The translations under genes were made by a program, and so were the position numbers. This document shows, piece by piece, positions 50,937 through 61,298 of a stretch of 64,000 bases of DNA (position 1 is its first letter; the number at the start of each line of letters is the position of its first letter). Origin of the DNA: Pseudodonghicola xiamenensis DSM 18339 (GTDB taxonomy: Bacteria > Pseudomonadota > Alphaproteobacteria > Rhodobacterales > Rhodobacteraceae). The DNA is taken from positions 1-64,000 of the forward strand of contig NZ_AUBS01000005.1 of assembly GCF_000429365.1 (NCBI RefSeq), written 5' to 3'. A model generated the notes under the pieces. That model did no database searches, was not told where the DNA came from, and worked only from the letters and a program-made list of their open reading frames with translations.

Positions 50937-51629
50937 TCAGTGATCAACCCGGCGCAGGAAATCCGCCATCACCTCCTGATCGTCGCCGGTGCAAGGCGCG
51001 CCACGACTGCGCCAAAGCGTCGCCTGCGATTTCAGCACCAAACCGTCGCTCAGGATCTTCAGGTGATTCGCCCGCAATGTCTCGCCGGTGGAGGTGATAT
51101 CGGCAATCGCCTCGGCGGTCTCATTCTTCACCGTACCTTCAGTGGCGCCCTGGCTGTCGACCAGCTGATAATCGGCCACGCCCGCATCCATCAGGAATTC
51201 CCGCACCAACCGGTGGTATTTCGTGGCGATCCTCAGCCGGAATCCGTGTTCGGCCCGGAAGGCGGCAGCAGCGGCATCCAGATCGTCGAGCGTGTCGACA
51301 TCGACCCAGCAGCGCGGCACCGCGAGGATCAGGTCGGCCTGACCGAAGCCCAGGGGTGCGATCTCTTCGACCTGCTGTTCCCAGCGCGGCAGCTTGTCAT
51401 GCACCAGATCGGTGCCGGTGACGCCGAAATGGATCCGCCCTGCCGCCAATTCGCGGGGAATCTCCCCGGCCGAGAGCAAGACCAACGAGACGCCTTCGAT
51501 CCCCTCGACCGCACCGGAGTATTCCCGATCCGACCCGGTCCGGCTCAATTGGATGCCGTGACGGTCGAACCACTCAAAGGTCTTGTCCATCAGCCGCCCC
51601 TTTGACGGCACGCCCAGTTTCAGCGTCAT
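50937..51629 (-). CDS. hisG: ATP phosphoribosyltransferase, short form
   Basis: HisG starts histidine synthesis by joining ATP and PRPP. This 230-residue short form lacks the C-terminal regulatory domain and needs HisZ, encoded next to it (4-base overlap). Motifs include LGVPSKGRLMDKTFEWF and the PRPP-binding DSQGATEGTVKNETAEAIADITSTGETL region. Confidence 0.94.
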   Translation of the reverse strand: MTLKLGVPSKGRLMDKTFEWFDRHGIQLSRTGSDREYSGAVEGIEGVSLVLLSAGEIPRELAAGRIHFGVTGTDLVHDKLPRWEQQVEEIAPLGFGQADLILAVPRCWVDVDTLDDLDAAAAAFRAEHGFRLRIATKYHRLVREFLMDAGVADYQLVDSQGATEGTVKNETAEAIADITSTGETLRANHLKILSDGLVLKSQATLWRSRGAPCTGDDQEVMADFLRRVDH

Positions 51630-52714
51630 TCTCCGCCCTCCTGCAGCGCAAGCATCAGCCCCGGGCGCAGCACACCACCCACGGCCGGAATTTCTGCCCC
51701 GTCCCCCAACGCCCGCGTCAGCGCGTCATAGCGCCCACCGCTGGCCACGGGGGGGAGATCAGCCCGACCCTCGGCATAGAATCCGAACACGAACCCATCG
51801 TAGTATTCCATCGAGGTGCGCCCATAGCTTGCCTCGAACTCAAGACTGTCGACATCGACACCACGCGCCGCCAGCGCTGCGGACCGCGCCTCCAACCGGT
51901 CGAGCGCCGGGGTAATCTGCGGCAGATCAACCGCCACGTCGCGCAATTGCTCCTGCGCGAAGGGCAATGTCTCACGCACCGCCAGCAGCGCTTCGAGCGC
52001 GGTCAGCTCGTGTTTGGAAATCGGTCCCGCCGCCGCATCCGCCTTCAGCACCGCGACCCGAGCCGCGATCTCGGACCGACCGCGCCGACCGATCACCGGA
52101 CCGGCGGCCGCGAGAGGATCGGCCTCGGCCAACAGGGCATCGCGGGTCGGCGGCACCGGCGTGCGGCCGGCATAACGATCCAGCAACGCGCGAAACCGGC
52201 GCGGGCGCCAGATGTGCCGCATGAGCGCGGCCTTGCGCGCCGCAGTGGTGTTCAGCCCGGCGACCGCCGCAGTGAGGATGCCGATATCCCCCGTCGCGGC
52301 CCGCAGAGGCAAGCCCGACAAAGCCCCCGCGATAAGAGTAAAGACTTCGGCATCCGCCGCCGCAGGATCGTTTCGGTCGAAGACCTCATAGCCCACCTGG
52401 ATATATTCATTGGCGCGATCCGGGTCATGCTCCTGGCGTCGGAACACCTCGCCCGCATAGGTATAGCGCGCCGGTTCCGCCCCATGGCTCATGTGCATCT
52501 GCACCACCGGCACGGTGAAGTCGGGGCGCAGCATCTGCTCCCCCCGCAGCGCGTCCGAGGTGACATAGGCGCGCCCACGGATATCCTCGCCATAAAGATC
52601 GAGCAGTAATTCCGCCGGCTGCAGCACCGGTGTCTCGACCGGCAGCGCGCCGGCCTGTTCGAAATAGGCGCGCAATTCGGCCGCGCGCGCCAAGGTCCTG
52701 GCCCGGTCTTCCAT
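51626..52714 (-). CDS. hisZ: ATP phosphoribosyltransferase regulatory subunit
   Basis: HisZ is a catalytically inactive histidyl-tRNA synthetase-like partner of short HisG. The class II core is visible (LRPDFTVPVVQMHMSH; RYTYAGEVFRRQEHD; YYDGFVFGFYAEG; ASGGRYDALTRALG), but the anticodon domain is absent. 362 residues. It lies between hisS and hisG with its start at the last base of hisS. Confidence 0.93.
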   Translation of the reverse strand: MEDRARTLARAAELRAYFEQAGALPVETPVLQPAELLLDLYGEDIRGRAYVTSDALRGEQMLRPDFTVPVVQMHMSHGAEPARYTYAGEVFRRQEHDPDRANEYIQVGYEVFDRNDPAAADAEVFTLIAGALSGLPLRAATGDIGILTAAVAGLNTTAARKAALMRHIWRPRRFRALLDRYAGRTPVPPTRDALLAEADPLAAAGPVIGRRGRSEIAARVAVLKADAAAGPISKHELTALEALLAVRETLPFAQEQLRDVAVDLPQITPALDRLEARSAALAARGVDVDSLEFEASYGRTSMEYYDGFVFGFYAEGRADLPPVASGGRYDALTRALGDGAEIPAVGGVLRPGLMLALQEGGE

Positions 52715-54213
52715 CAGCCCAGCCCACCCAGATCATGCGCTGCGAGGATGTCGCGCACCTTTGCGACCAGATCGCCGCGCGCCACTTCAAACTGGCTCGG
52801 GCGTTCCTTCCATTCCTCCAGCGTTGCGTTTTCGGCAATCTGCGCGCCCAGGATCAGATCCTTCACCTGGACAATGCCTGCAGCCTTTTCATCCCCGCCT
52901 TCGATAACGGCGACGGGGGAGTGCCGGCGGTCGGCATATTTGAGCTGGTTACCGAAGTTCTTCGGATTGCCCAGATAGACCTCGGCGCGGATGCCGGCCT
53001 GGCGCAGTTCGGACACCATGGCCTGATAATCGGCCATGCGGTCGCGATCCATCACTGTCACCACCACCGGGCCCACGTCATGGGCGGTCACCCGGCCCTT
53101 TTCGCGCAGCGCTGCCAGCAGCCGGTCGACCCCGATGGAAACGCCCACCGCCGGCACTTCCTGCCCGGTGAAACGCTTGACCAAGCCATCATAGCGCCCG
53201 CCGCCCGCGACCGAACCGAACTGCCGCTTGCGGCCCTTCTCATCGAGGATTTCAAAGGTCAGCTCAGCCTCGAACACCGGGCCGGTATAATAGCCCAAGC
53301 CCCGCACGACCGAGGGGTCGATCACGATCCGATCAACGCCATAACCACCGGCGGCCAGCAGATCGGCGACCTGCGCCAGCTCGTCCACACCCTCGGAGCC
53401 GATGGCGCTGTCGCCCACGGCGGCCCGCAGATTGGTCAGCGTCTCTTCCGCATCCGCGCCCTTGGAGGTCAGGAAGGCAATCACCGGTTCGGCCTGCGCA
53501 TCGCTGAGGCCGACCCCGTCGATATAGGCGCCGGAAGCATCGAGCCGCCCCTTCCCCAAAAGCTCGCGCACGCCGGCTTCGCCGACCTTGTCGAACTTGT
53601 CGATGGTGCGCAACACGTCCGCCGCCTGGCCCTCGTCGGTCACGCCCATCGCCTCGAGCACGCCGTTCAGGACCTTGCGGTTATTGACCCGCACCAGATA
53701 GTCACCGCGCGGGATACCGACCTCTTCCAGCGTATCGGCCAGCATCGCGCAGATCTCGGCATCCGCCGCCATCGAGGCAGTGCCGACGGTATCGGCATCA
53801 CATTGATAGAACTGGCGATAACGCCCCGGCCCCGGCTTTTCGTTACGCCAGACCGGCCCCATCGCAAAGCGACGGTACGGTGTCGGCAGATCGTTGCGGT
53901 GCTGGGCATAGACCCGTGCCAGCGGCGCCGTCAGGTCATAGCGCAGCGCCATCCAGTCGCCCTTGCCGTCCTCATCCGCCTCCTGCCAGGCAAAGACGCC
54001 CTCGTTCGGGCGGTCGACGTCGGGCAGGAACTTGCCCAGAGCCTCGACCGTCTCCACCGCGCTGCTCTCCAGCGCGTCGAAGCCATAGCGATGGTAGACC
54101 CCGGCGATCTTGCGCAGCATCTCGGTGCGCTGGGTAACTTCGGCACCGAAATAGTCACGAAAGCCCTTCGGCGTCTCGGCCTTGGGACGGGGGGTTTTCT
54201 TGGGCTTGGCCAT
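52714..54213 (-). CDS. hisS: Histidyl-tRNA synthetase
   Basis: This class II synthetase charges tRNA-His. Motifs 1 to 3 and the HisRS signatures are visible: [62 protein letters not shown] and [10 protein letters not shown]. The start at 54213 ([13 protein letters not shown]) has an AGGAG site. 499 residues, long owing to family-typical insertions in alphaproteobacteria. It is the first gene of hisS-hisZ-hisG. Confidence 0.95.
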   Translation of the reverse strand: MAKPKKTPRPKAETPKGFRDYFGAEVTQRTEMLRKIAGVYHRYGFDALESSAVETVEALGKFLPDVDRPNEGVFAWQEADEDGKGDWMALRYDLTAPLARVYAQHRNDLPTPYRRFAMGPVWRNEKPGPGRYRQFYQCDADTVGTASMAADAEICAMLADTLEEVGIPRGDYLVRVNNRKVLNGVLEAMGVTDEGQAADVLRTIDKFDKVGEAGVRELLGKGRLDASGAYIDGVGLSDAQAEPVIAFLTSKGADAEETLTNLRAAVGDSAIGSEGVDELAQVADLLAAGGYGVDRIVIDPSVVRGLGYYTGPVFEAELTFEILDEKGRKRQFGSVAGGGRYDGLVKRFTGQEVPAVGVSIGVDRLLAALREKGRVTAHDVGPVVVTVMDRDRMADYQAMVSELRQAGIRAEVYLGNPKNFGNQLKYADRRHSPVAVIEGGDEKAAGIVQVKDLILGAQIAENATLEEWKERPSQFEVARGDLVAKVRDILAAHDLGGLG

Positions 54214-54417
54214 CGCGGGCTCCTGCACAATAGATGTCGCGGCGGGGTCTATCCCATGCCCCCCCGGGGAGCAAGGCGGGCGCGCCGCTGGCAAGCGGCT
54301 CTGGCAGCCATTTCCCATGGTTTTCGGCAGATCAATCGCCGCTCGCGCCTCCTGCCCCACCCGAGCACCGCATTCGCAAGACTGAAAAGATCGCTTCCGG
54401 ACGCCGGACGCCTCGTC

Positions 54418-55221
54418 TCAGAGTGCGGAGAAATCGCCTCCCCTCCCCTTGCCCGCAGCAAAGCGCGCGGCCCCGGCCCGACCCTCGGCGGAGAAGATGG
54501 CAGAAGACACCCATTCGCGCCGCAGGCCTGCGGCCAGATCGGCGGGCGGTATCCGCGCTGAGAGATGGTCCGCCAACAGACAGCCCTGCGGAAACCGCGC
54601 CAAATCCTGCGCCAGGGCCTTCGCCTCGGCCAGTGCCAGCCCCTCCGGCACCACCCGGCTGGCAAACCCCATCGCCTGAGCCTCTGCCGCCCCCACCGGC
54701 CGACCGGTCAGGATCAGATCATTGGCCCGCCCCTGCCCCAGGAGCCGTGGCAGCCGCACGGTGCCACCGTCGATCAGCGGCACGCCCCAGCGACGACAGA
54801 AGATCCCGGTGGTCGCGGTTTCGGCCATCACCCGCAGATCGCACCAGGCGGCAAGCTCCATCCCGCCCGCCACGGCATGGCCCTCGACCGCGGCGATCAC
54901 CGGTTTCTGCAGCATCAGCCGCGACGGTCCCATCGGCCCCGGGATCGGATCGCCGCCCGGATCGCACCAGCCCACCGGAATATCGACCTCGGCGATCCAG
55001 GCATCCGCCGCGCCGGAGCCGGCGGATTTCAGATCGAAACCGGCGCAGAACGCGCCCCCGGTTCCGGTCAGGATCGCAACCGACAGCGTGTCATCCGCGT
55101 CGAAGTCGAGAAAGGCCTGAAACAGTGCCCGCGCCGTCTCAGGGTCGACCGCATTCCTTGCCTGCGGCCGGTCGATGGCGATGACCTGCACCGCGCCTTC
55201 GGTATCGATTGCAATGCCCAT
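54418..55221 (-). CDS. Enoyl-CoA hydratase/isomerase family protein
   Basis: This 267-residue crotonase-fold protein has oxyanion-hole segments GGAFCAGFDLK and EGHAVAGGMELAAWCDLRV. The usual second catalytic Glu region reads GIFCRRWGVPLIDGGTVRLPRLLG. The substrate cannot be assigned. The start at 55221 has a GGAGGAG ribosome-binding site. It stands alone between hisS and slyX. Confidence 0.9.
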   Translation of the reverse strand: MGIAIDTEGAVQVIAIDRPQARNAVDPETARALFQAFLDFDADDTLSVAILTGTGGAFCAGFDLKSAGSGAADAWIAEVDIPVGWCDPGGDPIPGPMGPSRLMLQKPVIAAVEGHAVAGGMELAAWCDLRVMAETATTGIFCRRWGVPLIDGGTVRLPRLLGQGRANDLILTGRPVGAAEAQAMGFASRVVPEGLALAEAKALAQDLARFPQGCLLADHLSARIPPADLAAGLRREWVSSAIFSAEGRAGAARFAAGKGRGGDFSAL

Positions 55222-55353
55222 GTCACTCCTCCCCGTCTCCCAGGCATCAGCCTGCCGGCGCCACTGCCCCCGCGCAAGCGTTCCACCAACTGACGTTGCG
55301 CCCGAAGCGCCACTGTCCTATCCCGGAGCTGCCGCAACCCGAAGGAGGTGCCG

Positions 55354-55548
55354 ATGCAGCATATCGAGGAAAAGCTCGCCCATCTGACCCGCACCGTCGA
55401 GGATCTGAGCGAGATCGTCGCGCGCCAGCAAACCGAGATCGACAAGCTGACCCGCCGGGTGCAGATGCTGATGGAACGCGAAGCCCAGCGCGAAGCCGAA
55501 GGTTCCGGCGGTGTCATCTATGGCGACGAACGTCCGCCGCATTACTGA
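55354..55548 (+). CDS. slyX: SlyX-family protein
   Basis: This 64-residue coiled coil (IEEKLAHLTRTVEDLSEIVARQQTEIDKLTRRVQML) ends with the family tail ERPPHY. Its function is unknown. The ATG at 55354 follows GAAGGAGGTG at the ideal distance; the frame could also start at GTG 55348, inside the ribosome-binding site. Confidence 0.9.
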   Translation: MQHIEEKLAHLTRTVEDLSEIVARQQTEIDKLTRRVQMLMEREAQREAEGSGGVIYGDERPPHY

Positions 55549-55586
55549 GGCCCAACTGCCCCCCAGTCCCGATATCACGTGATGAT

Positions 55587-55780
55587 GGGGGCTCTGCCCC
55601 CGGCCCGCTTACGCGCGCCTCCCCCGGGATATTTCAACCAGGTCGAAGGTGTGAACCTCGGCCCCGGGGCTAGGCTATATCCTCCAGCCGCGTTTCTGCC
55701 TGCCTTCGATCTGGCGACAAATATCCTCGGGGGTGAATTGGCCCTGCAGGGGCCAAGAGGGGGCAGACAGCCCCCTTCCC
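55587..55780. repeat. Second inverted pair of the CCCCCGGGATATTT repeat
   Basis: The left copy (about 55587-55641) has GGGGCTCTGCCCCC and CCTCCCCCGGGATATTTC; the inverted, more diverged right copy (about 55711-55780) has AAATATCCTCGGGGG and GAGGGGGCAGACAGCCCCC. It lies between the convergent slyX and dnaE, matching the arrangement at 50.8 kb, and probably terminates both transcripts. Confidence 0.8.
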
Positions 55781-55805
55781 CGCACAGAGCGGCCGGGCGG
55801 CGGCA

Positions 55806-58800
55806 TCAAAGTTCCTCCACCGACATGACCCCTTCGACGTTCTTCAGGGCCCCCTTGATCTCGGGGTTTAGGGTAAAATCCTGCCCCAGTTCCATTTCCA
55901 CCTCGCCAGGTAGCCCCGGATCCATCAGGCAAAGCTGCACCGGGCCCTTGGCGGTGGCCCCGCGCGCAGCCCGGGCGGCGTCCTCGAGGATCGCAGCCAC
56001 GGTCTCGACCGCGCCGGGGCTTTCCAGGAACACCCGCAGACCGGTCGCCCCGGCCTGCGCGACGACATTTTCCACCGGAACGACGCCGCGAATGGTCGGG
56101 TCGAACTGGCCATCGTGGAACCGCGCCTCCAGCGTCGCCACCACCTTGTCGGTCTTCTCGAAGACCGCGCGTGCAGGGCCGAATTCCTCGGACTTGGGGA
56201 ACATGGCAATGCCCGAAAGCTGGCCGGAGCTGTCAGAGATGTTCATGCGGAAATAGCGCGTGCCCTTGGAGCTTTTCATCTCGCGGAAACCCGAGACCAT
56301 CACCCCGACCTTGACGATGGCGCCGCCGTCGCGTTCGGCCTTTTCCTGCGCCTCGGCCAGGGTGGCGATGCCCTTGCGTTTCAACGCCGCGGCATAATCG
56401 TCGAGCGGGTGGCCGGAAAGGAAGAAGCCGATCGCCTTCTGTTCCTCCATCAGCCGGTCGACCGCCATCCAATCGTTAACCTGGGCCAGGTGCGGCTCCG
56501 GCAGATCGTCGCCCGCCTCCCCGAAGAGAGAGACCTGCGCCGAATGCTTCTGCTCCTGGATCGCAGCCGAATAGGCCACCAGCCCGTCCAGGCTTTCGAA
56601 CACCCGCCGGCGGTTCTGGTCGAGCTGATCGAAGGCGCCGGCACGGGCAAGCATTTCCAGCGACCGCTTGCCGACTTTCTTCATGTCGACCCGCCGCGCG
56701 AAATCATAGAGCGAGGCAAAGAGCTTGCCGCCCTCCTCGCGCGCCTGCACGATAAGTTCCATCGCCTCGTGACCGACGTTCTTCAGCGCGCCCAGCGCAT
56801 AGACCAGCTTCTGATCGACGACATCGAAAGTCGACAGAGACCGGTTCACGCAGGGCGGCACCACCTCAATCTCGAGCCCGTGCTTCACCTCTTCCATGTA
56901 GATCGACAGCTTGTCAGTCAGATGGATATCGCAGTTCATGATGCCGGCCATGAATTCGACCGGGTGGTTCGCCTTCAGCCAGCCGGTCTGGTAGGACACC
57001 ACCCCATAAGCCGCCGCGTGGGATTTGTTGAACCCGTAGTTGGCGAATTTCTCCAGCAGGTCGAAGACCTCGGAAGCCTTCTTCTTGTCGACGCCGTTCT
57101 TGGCGGCGCCGGCTTCGAACTTCGGACGTTCGGCGTCCATCGCCTCCTTGATCTTCTTCCCCATGGCGCGGCGCAACAGGTCGGCACCGCCGAGCGAATA
57201 GCCCGCCATCACCTGGGCGATCTGCATCACCTGTTCCTGATAGACGATGATGCCCTGGGTTTCGGCCAGGATATGGTCGATCGTCGGGTGCACCGATTCA
57301 AGCGGTTTGCGGCCGTGCTTCACATCGCAATAGGTCGGGATGTTTTCCATCGGGCCAGGGCGATAAAGCGCCACGAGCGCGACGATATCCTCGATGCAGG
57401 TGGGTTTCATCTGCCTGAGCGCGGTCATCATGCCCGAGCTTTCGACCTGGAACACCGCGACCGTCTTGGCCTCGGAATAAAGCTTGTAGGTCCTCTCGTC
57501 ATCAAGCGGAATGGCGTTGATCTGGTTCTCCGCCCCCGGGGCGGGTTCATAAAGCTGGGTGCCATCCGGCGCCACATGCAGGGGCCGGCCCGACTTGAAG
57601 ATCAGATGCATCGCATTCTGGATCACCGTCAGCGTCTTCAAACCCAGAAAGTCGAATTTCACCAGACCGGCCTGTTCGACCCATTTCATGTTGAACTGGG
57701 TCGCCGGCATGTCCGAGCGCGGATCACGGTAGAGCGGCACCAGTTCGTCCAGCGGCCGGTCGCCGATCACCACGCCTGCGGCGTGGGTCGAGGCGTTCCT
57801 GAGCAGCCCCTCGACCTGCTGGCCATAGGTCAGCAACCGCTCGACCACTTCTTCGTTGCGGGCCTCCTCGCGCAGGCGGGGCTCATCCTCGAGCGCCTGC
57901 TTGATCGACACCGGCTTGACGCCTTCGACCGGGATCAGCTTGGACAGCCGGTCGACCTGGCCATAGGGCATCTGCAGCACCCGGCCGATGTCGCGCACCG
58001 CCGCCTTGGACAGAAGTGCACCGAAGGTGATGATCTGCCCCACCTTGTCGCGGCCGTATTTCTCCTGAACGTAGCGGATCGTCTCTTCGCGCCGGTCCAT
58101 GCAGAAGTCGATGTCGAAGTCGGGCATCGACACCCGTTCCGGGTTGAGGAAGCGTTCGAACAGCAGCGAATAGCGCAACGGATCAAGGTCGGTGATGGTC
58201 AGCGCATAGGCGACGAGCGAGCCTGCGCCCGATCCCCGCCCAGGGCCGACCGGGATGTCGTGTTCCTTGGACCACTTGATGAAGTCGGCCACGATCAGGA
58301 AGTAGCCCGGAAACCCCATGCTTTCGATGATGCCCATCTCGAAGGCGAGGCGCTTTTCGTATTCCTCGACTGGCGCGGCATGGGGGATCACGGCCAAGCG
58401 TTTTTCCAGGCCTTCCTTGGCCTGGCGGCGCAATTCCTCAACCTCGTCATCGGCGAATTTCGGCAGGATCGGCGCGCGTTTATAGGCCATGAAGGCGCAT
58501 CGGCGCGCAATCTCCACAGTGTTCTCGATCGCCTCGGGCAGATCGGCGAACAGCGTGATCATCTCCTGCTGCGACTTGAAATAGTGCTGCGCGGTCAATC
58601 GGCGGCGCGGCGCGGCCTGGTCGACATAGGCGCCCTCGGCGATGCAGATCAGCGCGTCATGCGCCTCGTACATGTCGGTGGCGGGGAAATAGACGTCATT
58701 GGTGGCGACCAGCGGGATATCCATCGCATAGGCCATCTCGACAAAACCGCGTTCTGTCAGCCGCTCGGCCTCGGGCTGACCATCCTCGCCCGGATGGCGC

Positions 58801-59333
58801 TGCAGCTCGATATAAAGCCGGTCGCCGAACATCCCCTGCAGCCGGCGCATCAGCGCCTCGGCCTCGTCGCGGCGGCCTTGCTGCAACAACTGGCCGACCG
58901 GGCCGTCCGGCCCGCCGGAGAGGCAGATCAACCCGTCGCAATGCTGCCCCAGATCTTCAAGCGTGACATGGGGCACCTGGCCGTCGTCGCGCAGATAGAG
59001 GCAGGAGTTGAGCTTCATCAGATGCTCGTACCCGGTCTCGGATTGCGCCAGCAGCACCAGCGCCCCGATCGAGGGGCCCTGCTGGCGGCTGGTCGGGTCG
59101 GCCTCTTCGAAGGCCAGATCGACCTGACACCCCTGGATCGGCTGGATACCGGCCCCTGACAGGGTGACCGCGAGTTCCAGCGCCGAGAACATGTTGTTGG
59201 TGTCGGTGACCGCGACCGCCGGCATCTCCATCTTCTCGCACAGGGCGGGGAGCTTTTTCAGCCGCACCGCGCCTTCGAGAAGAGAGTATTCGGTATGGGT
59301 TCTGAGGTGAATGAATCGGGGGGAGCTGCTCAT
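55806..59333 (-). CDS. dnaE: DNA polymerase III alpha subunit
   Basis: This is the replicative polymerase, 1175 residues. The N-terminal PHP domain starts HLRTHTEYSLLEGAVRLKK. The polymerase active site includes PGRGSGAGSLVAYALTITDLDP and the catalytic MPDFDIDFCMDRREE. The OB-fold region near the C-terminus reads VKVGVMVSGFREMKSSKGTRYFRMNISD. It is the DnaE1 type, without a proofreading exonuclease domain. Confidence 0.97.
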   Translation of the reverse strand: MSSSPRFIHLRTHTEYSLLEGAVRLKKLPALCEKMEMPAVAVTDTNNMFSALELAVTLSGAGIQPIQGCQVDLAFEEADPTSRQQGPSIGALVLLAQSETGYEHLMKLNSCLYLRDDGQVPHVTLEDLGQHCDGLICLSGGPDGPVGQLLQQGRRDEAEALMRRLQGMFGDRLYIELQRHPGEDGQPEAERLTERGFVEMAYAMDIPLVATNDVYFPATDMYEAHDALICIAEGAYVDQAAPRRRLTAQHYFKSQQEMITLFADLPEAIENTVEIARRCAFMAYKRAPILPKFADDEVEELRRQAKEGLEKRLAVIPHAAPVEEYEKRLAFEMGIIESMGFPGYFLIVADFIKWSKEHDIPVGPGRGSGAGSLVAYALTITDLDPLRYSLLFERFLNPERVSMPDFDIDFCMDRREETIRYVQEKYGRDKVGQIITFGALLSKAAVRDIGRVLQMPYGQVDRLSKLIPVEGVKPVSIKQALEDEPRLREEARNEEVVERLLTYGQQVEGLLRNASTHAAGVVIGDRPLDELVPLYRDPRSDMPATQFNMKWVEQAGLVKFDFLGLKTLTVIQNAMHLIFKSGRPLHVAPDGTQLYEPAPGAENQINAIPLDDERTYKLYSEAKTVAVFQVESSGMMTALRQMKPTCIEDIVALVALYRPGPMENIPTYCDVKHGRKPLESVHPTIDHILAETQGIIVYQEQVMQIAQVMAGYSLGGADLLRRAMGKKIKEAMDAERPKFEAGAAKNGVDKKKASEVFDLLEKFANYGFNKSHAAAYGVVSYQTGWLKANHPVEFMAGIMNCDIHLTDKLSIYMEEVKHGLEIEVVPPCVNRSLSTFDVVDQKLVYALGALKNVGHEAMELIVQAREEGGKLFASLYDFARRVDMKKVGKRSLEMLARAGAFDQLDQNRRRVFESLDGLVAYSAAIQEQKHSAQVSLFGEAGDDLPEPHLAQVNDWMAVDRLMEEQKAIGFFLSGHPLDDYAAALKRKGIATLAEAQEKAERDGGAIVKVGVMVSGFREMKSSKGTRYFRMNISDSSGQLSGIAMFPKSEEFGPARAVFEKTDKVVATLEARFHDGQFDPTIRGVVPVENVVAQAGATGLRVFLESPGAVETVAAILEDAARAARGATAKGPVQLCLMDPGLPGEVEMELGQDFTLNPEIKGALKNVEGVMSVEEL

Positions 59334-59404
59334 GCCGCGACCTTAACTACAGCCGCCGCCCGGCTCAATCGCAAGGCGGCAGCCGCTCCCGGTTTCTTGC
59401 CGGA

Positions 59405-59875
59405 TTACAGACGGCGCGGTCTGCCGGTCTCGATGCTCTTGGCAAAATCAGCGGTCTTCTGCTTGAACCGCTTGGTCAGATTGGACTTGGCAAGTTTCAG
59501 CGACTGCAGGAACAGGCGCGCCGACAGCGTCTTGGGGGCCAGATGCAGAACCATCCCCATCCGCGTCCGCTTCGGCGACAGCGCCACCAGGTCGATGGTC
59601 AGGGTCCCGATCAGGCCGAAGCTTTCGGATTCGAACCGCATGTTGCTCGGCGCCTCGTAATCGCAGAGCTTCAGGTGAAGATCGCGCCGCTTGCCACGCA
59701 GATCGAAGGCCGCATCCCAGGCCATGCCGGCCCGGATCGTGTTCAAGTCCTCGTCAACGCGCCGCACCTCGATGCCTCGGCGGATTGCAGAACGTTCAAA
59801 AGCCTCAAATTCACTTAGTGCGGCGAAAACCGTATCGACGGGGGCGTCAATATCTTCCTTGCTCGAAAACTGCAT
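59405..59875 (-). CDS. SRPBCC-fold protein
   Basis: This 156-residue protein begins SSKEDIDAPVDTVFAALSEFEAFER, the typical start of START/SRPBCC ligand-binding folds, followed by alternating strands and a long basic C-terminal helix (LFLQSLKLAKSNLTKRFKQKTADF). The ligand is unknown. It lies between nudC and dnaE on the same strand. Confidence 0.8.
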   Translation of the reverse strand: MQFSSKEDIDAPVDTVFAALSEFEAFERSAIRRGIEVRRVDEDLNTIRAGMAWDAAFDLRGKRRDLHLKLCDYEAPSNMRFESESFGLIGTLTIDLVALSPKRTRMGMVLHLAPKTLSARLFLQSLKLAKSNLTKRFKQKTADFAKSIETGRPRRL

Positions 59876-59914
59876 GCCTGGTCCATGTTCAATATCCTGA
59901 GCGCAAGTCTCCCT

Positions 59915-60898
59915 TTAATCCAGGGTGTCCGCAAGCCAGTTTTGCAGCAGGAAATGCGCAATTGCCCCCTTGCGTGCGGGTTTGAGCAAAGGGTGTTCAC
60001 CCGCGAAAGCCGCCATCATCTCGGACCGCCCGACCCACATCGCGTCCTCGATTTCCTTCGGATCGACCGTGATCTCCTGCGTCAGCGCCTCACCGATGCA
60101 GCCGAACATCAAAGAGGCCGGAAACGGCCAGGGCTGGCTGGCCAGATAGCGGACGCGACCGACCCGGACACCGGCCTCCTCGAACACCTCACGGCGCACC
60201 GCGGCCTCCATCGTCTCTCCCGGTTCGATGAAGCCCGCCAGCAAGGAATACATCCCCTCGGGCCAATTGGGCGACCGCCCCATCAGCACGGTGTCGCCAC
60301 GGGTGACAAGCATGATCACCACCGGATCCGTGCGCGGGAAGTGATGGGTGCCACAGGCAGGGCAGTCACGCTGCCAGCCGGCCTGTGACACCACACTTTC
60401 CTTGCCGCAGGCGGAACAGAAACGGTGACTGCCATGCCAGCCGATCACCGCCTTGGCAGTGGCGGCAAGCTCAGCGTCGCGCGGGCCGAGCCGCGTCATT
60501 GCACGGCGCAATTCGACAAAGGCAGTATCGTCGGGCAAATCCGGATGGTGTTGCTCTGTCGGATCGAAGAAGGCCCCGAGCGCGGCCAGGTCCACCTCTT
60601 CGGGGCTCCAGCCCGACAGATCGACGGCAAAGCGTGGCGCTCCATCGTCTTCGAGCCCCAGAAACATCGGCTCGGACAACACCCCGCCATAATCGGCGGT
60701 CAGTACCGGGTGATCCATCTCCAGCAGCGCCAGTTCGCAAAACCCCTCGCCGCAGAGCAAGGGCTTGCCACGCCAGACCGGCAGGCAACGCGCGGTCGCG
60801 TCCCGTCGCAGCACCGCCAGCCGGTCCCGATCACCGCGAATTTCCGCCGCACGGTTCAAACCCGATCCACCAAAGGTCACCTGTTCCGCCGTTTTCAT
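59915..60898 (-). CDS. nudC: NADH pyrophosphatase / NAD-cap hydrolase
   Basis: NudC splits NAD(H) and removes NAD caps from RNA. The zinc ribbon has four Cys (FCSACGKE and DCPACGTH). The Nudix box is GFIEPGETMEAAVRREVFEEAG, followed by the NADH-specificity motif SQPWPFP. 327 residues, slightly longer than E. coli NudC, with an N-terminal domain normal for the family. Confidence 0.94.
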   Translation of the reverse strand: MKTAEQVTFGGSGLNRAAEIRGDRDRLAVLRRDATARCLPVWRGKPLLCGEGFCELALLEMDHPVLTADYGGVLSEPMFLGLEDDGAPRFAVDLSGWSPEEVDLAALGAFFDPTEQHHPDLPDDTAFVELRRAMTRLGPRDAELAATAKAVIGWHGSHRFCSACGKESVVSQAGWQRDCPACGTHHFPRTDPVVIMLVTRGDTVLMGRSPNWPEGMYSLLAGFIEPGETMEAAVRREVFEEAGVRVGRVRYLASQPWPFPASLMFGCIGEALTQEITVDPKEIEDAMWVGRSEMMAAFAGEHPLLKPARKGAIAHFLLQNWLADTLD

Positions 60899-61298
60899 AC
60901 CCTGCCTCTCACCAATGTTCTCCGCCCCGTTTTCTGCGCTCTTCCACGCGCCGATGCAACACGGGCCGCTTGTCCTGTTGGCCCGTCACGTCACACCGCG
61001 CGAGGTGCGGTTCCGCCGCAGCCAGCCGACCATGTGCTCGCGCCCAGCGAACCGGAACAGCCGAACCGGAGCTCCGACCGCTCAAGCCGGTCCTACGCTC
61101 CGGCGACATGCATGGCAGCACTGGCGAATTGATCATCCCGCCACGGCCACAAGCGCAAAAGGCTTAACCGAGAGGAGACGCGCCTGCCTCCCCCGACGCG
61201 ACAGGGCACCAGGACGGCCCCGTTGGACATTCTGTCCCAGCCAACACCCCCAGCGCCCAGGCGGCCTTGCCATCCGCCCCCCACCCCACTATGTAGTC
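60899..61298. other. Intergenic stretch between nudC and the SRP RNA
   Basis: No gene recognised. It must contain the promoters of nudC (leftward) and of the SRP RNA (rightward), but no clear -35/-10 pair could be assigned. Confidence 0.5.

Noticed and set aside
56115-59159. 1014-codon open frame on the plus strand opposite dnaE
   Set aside because: Arg/His-rich composition typical of antisense frames; dnaE is unmistakable on the minus strand.
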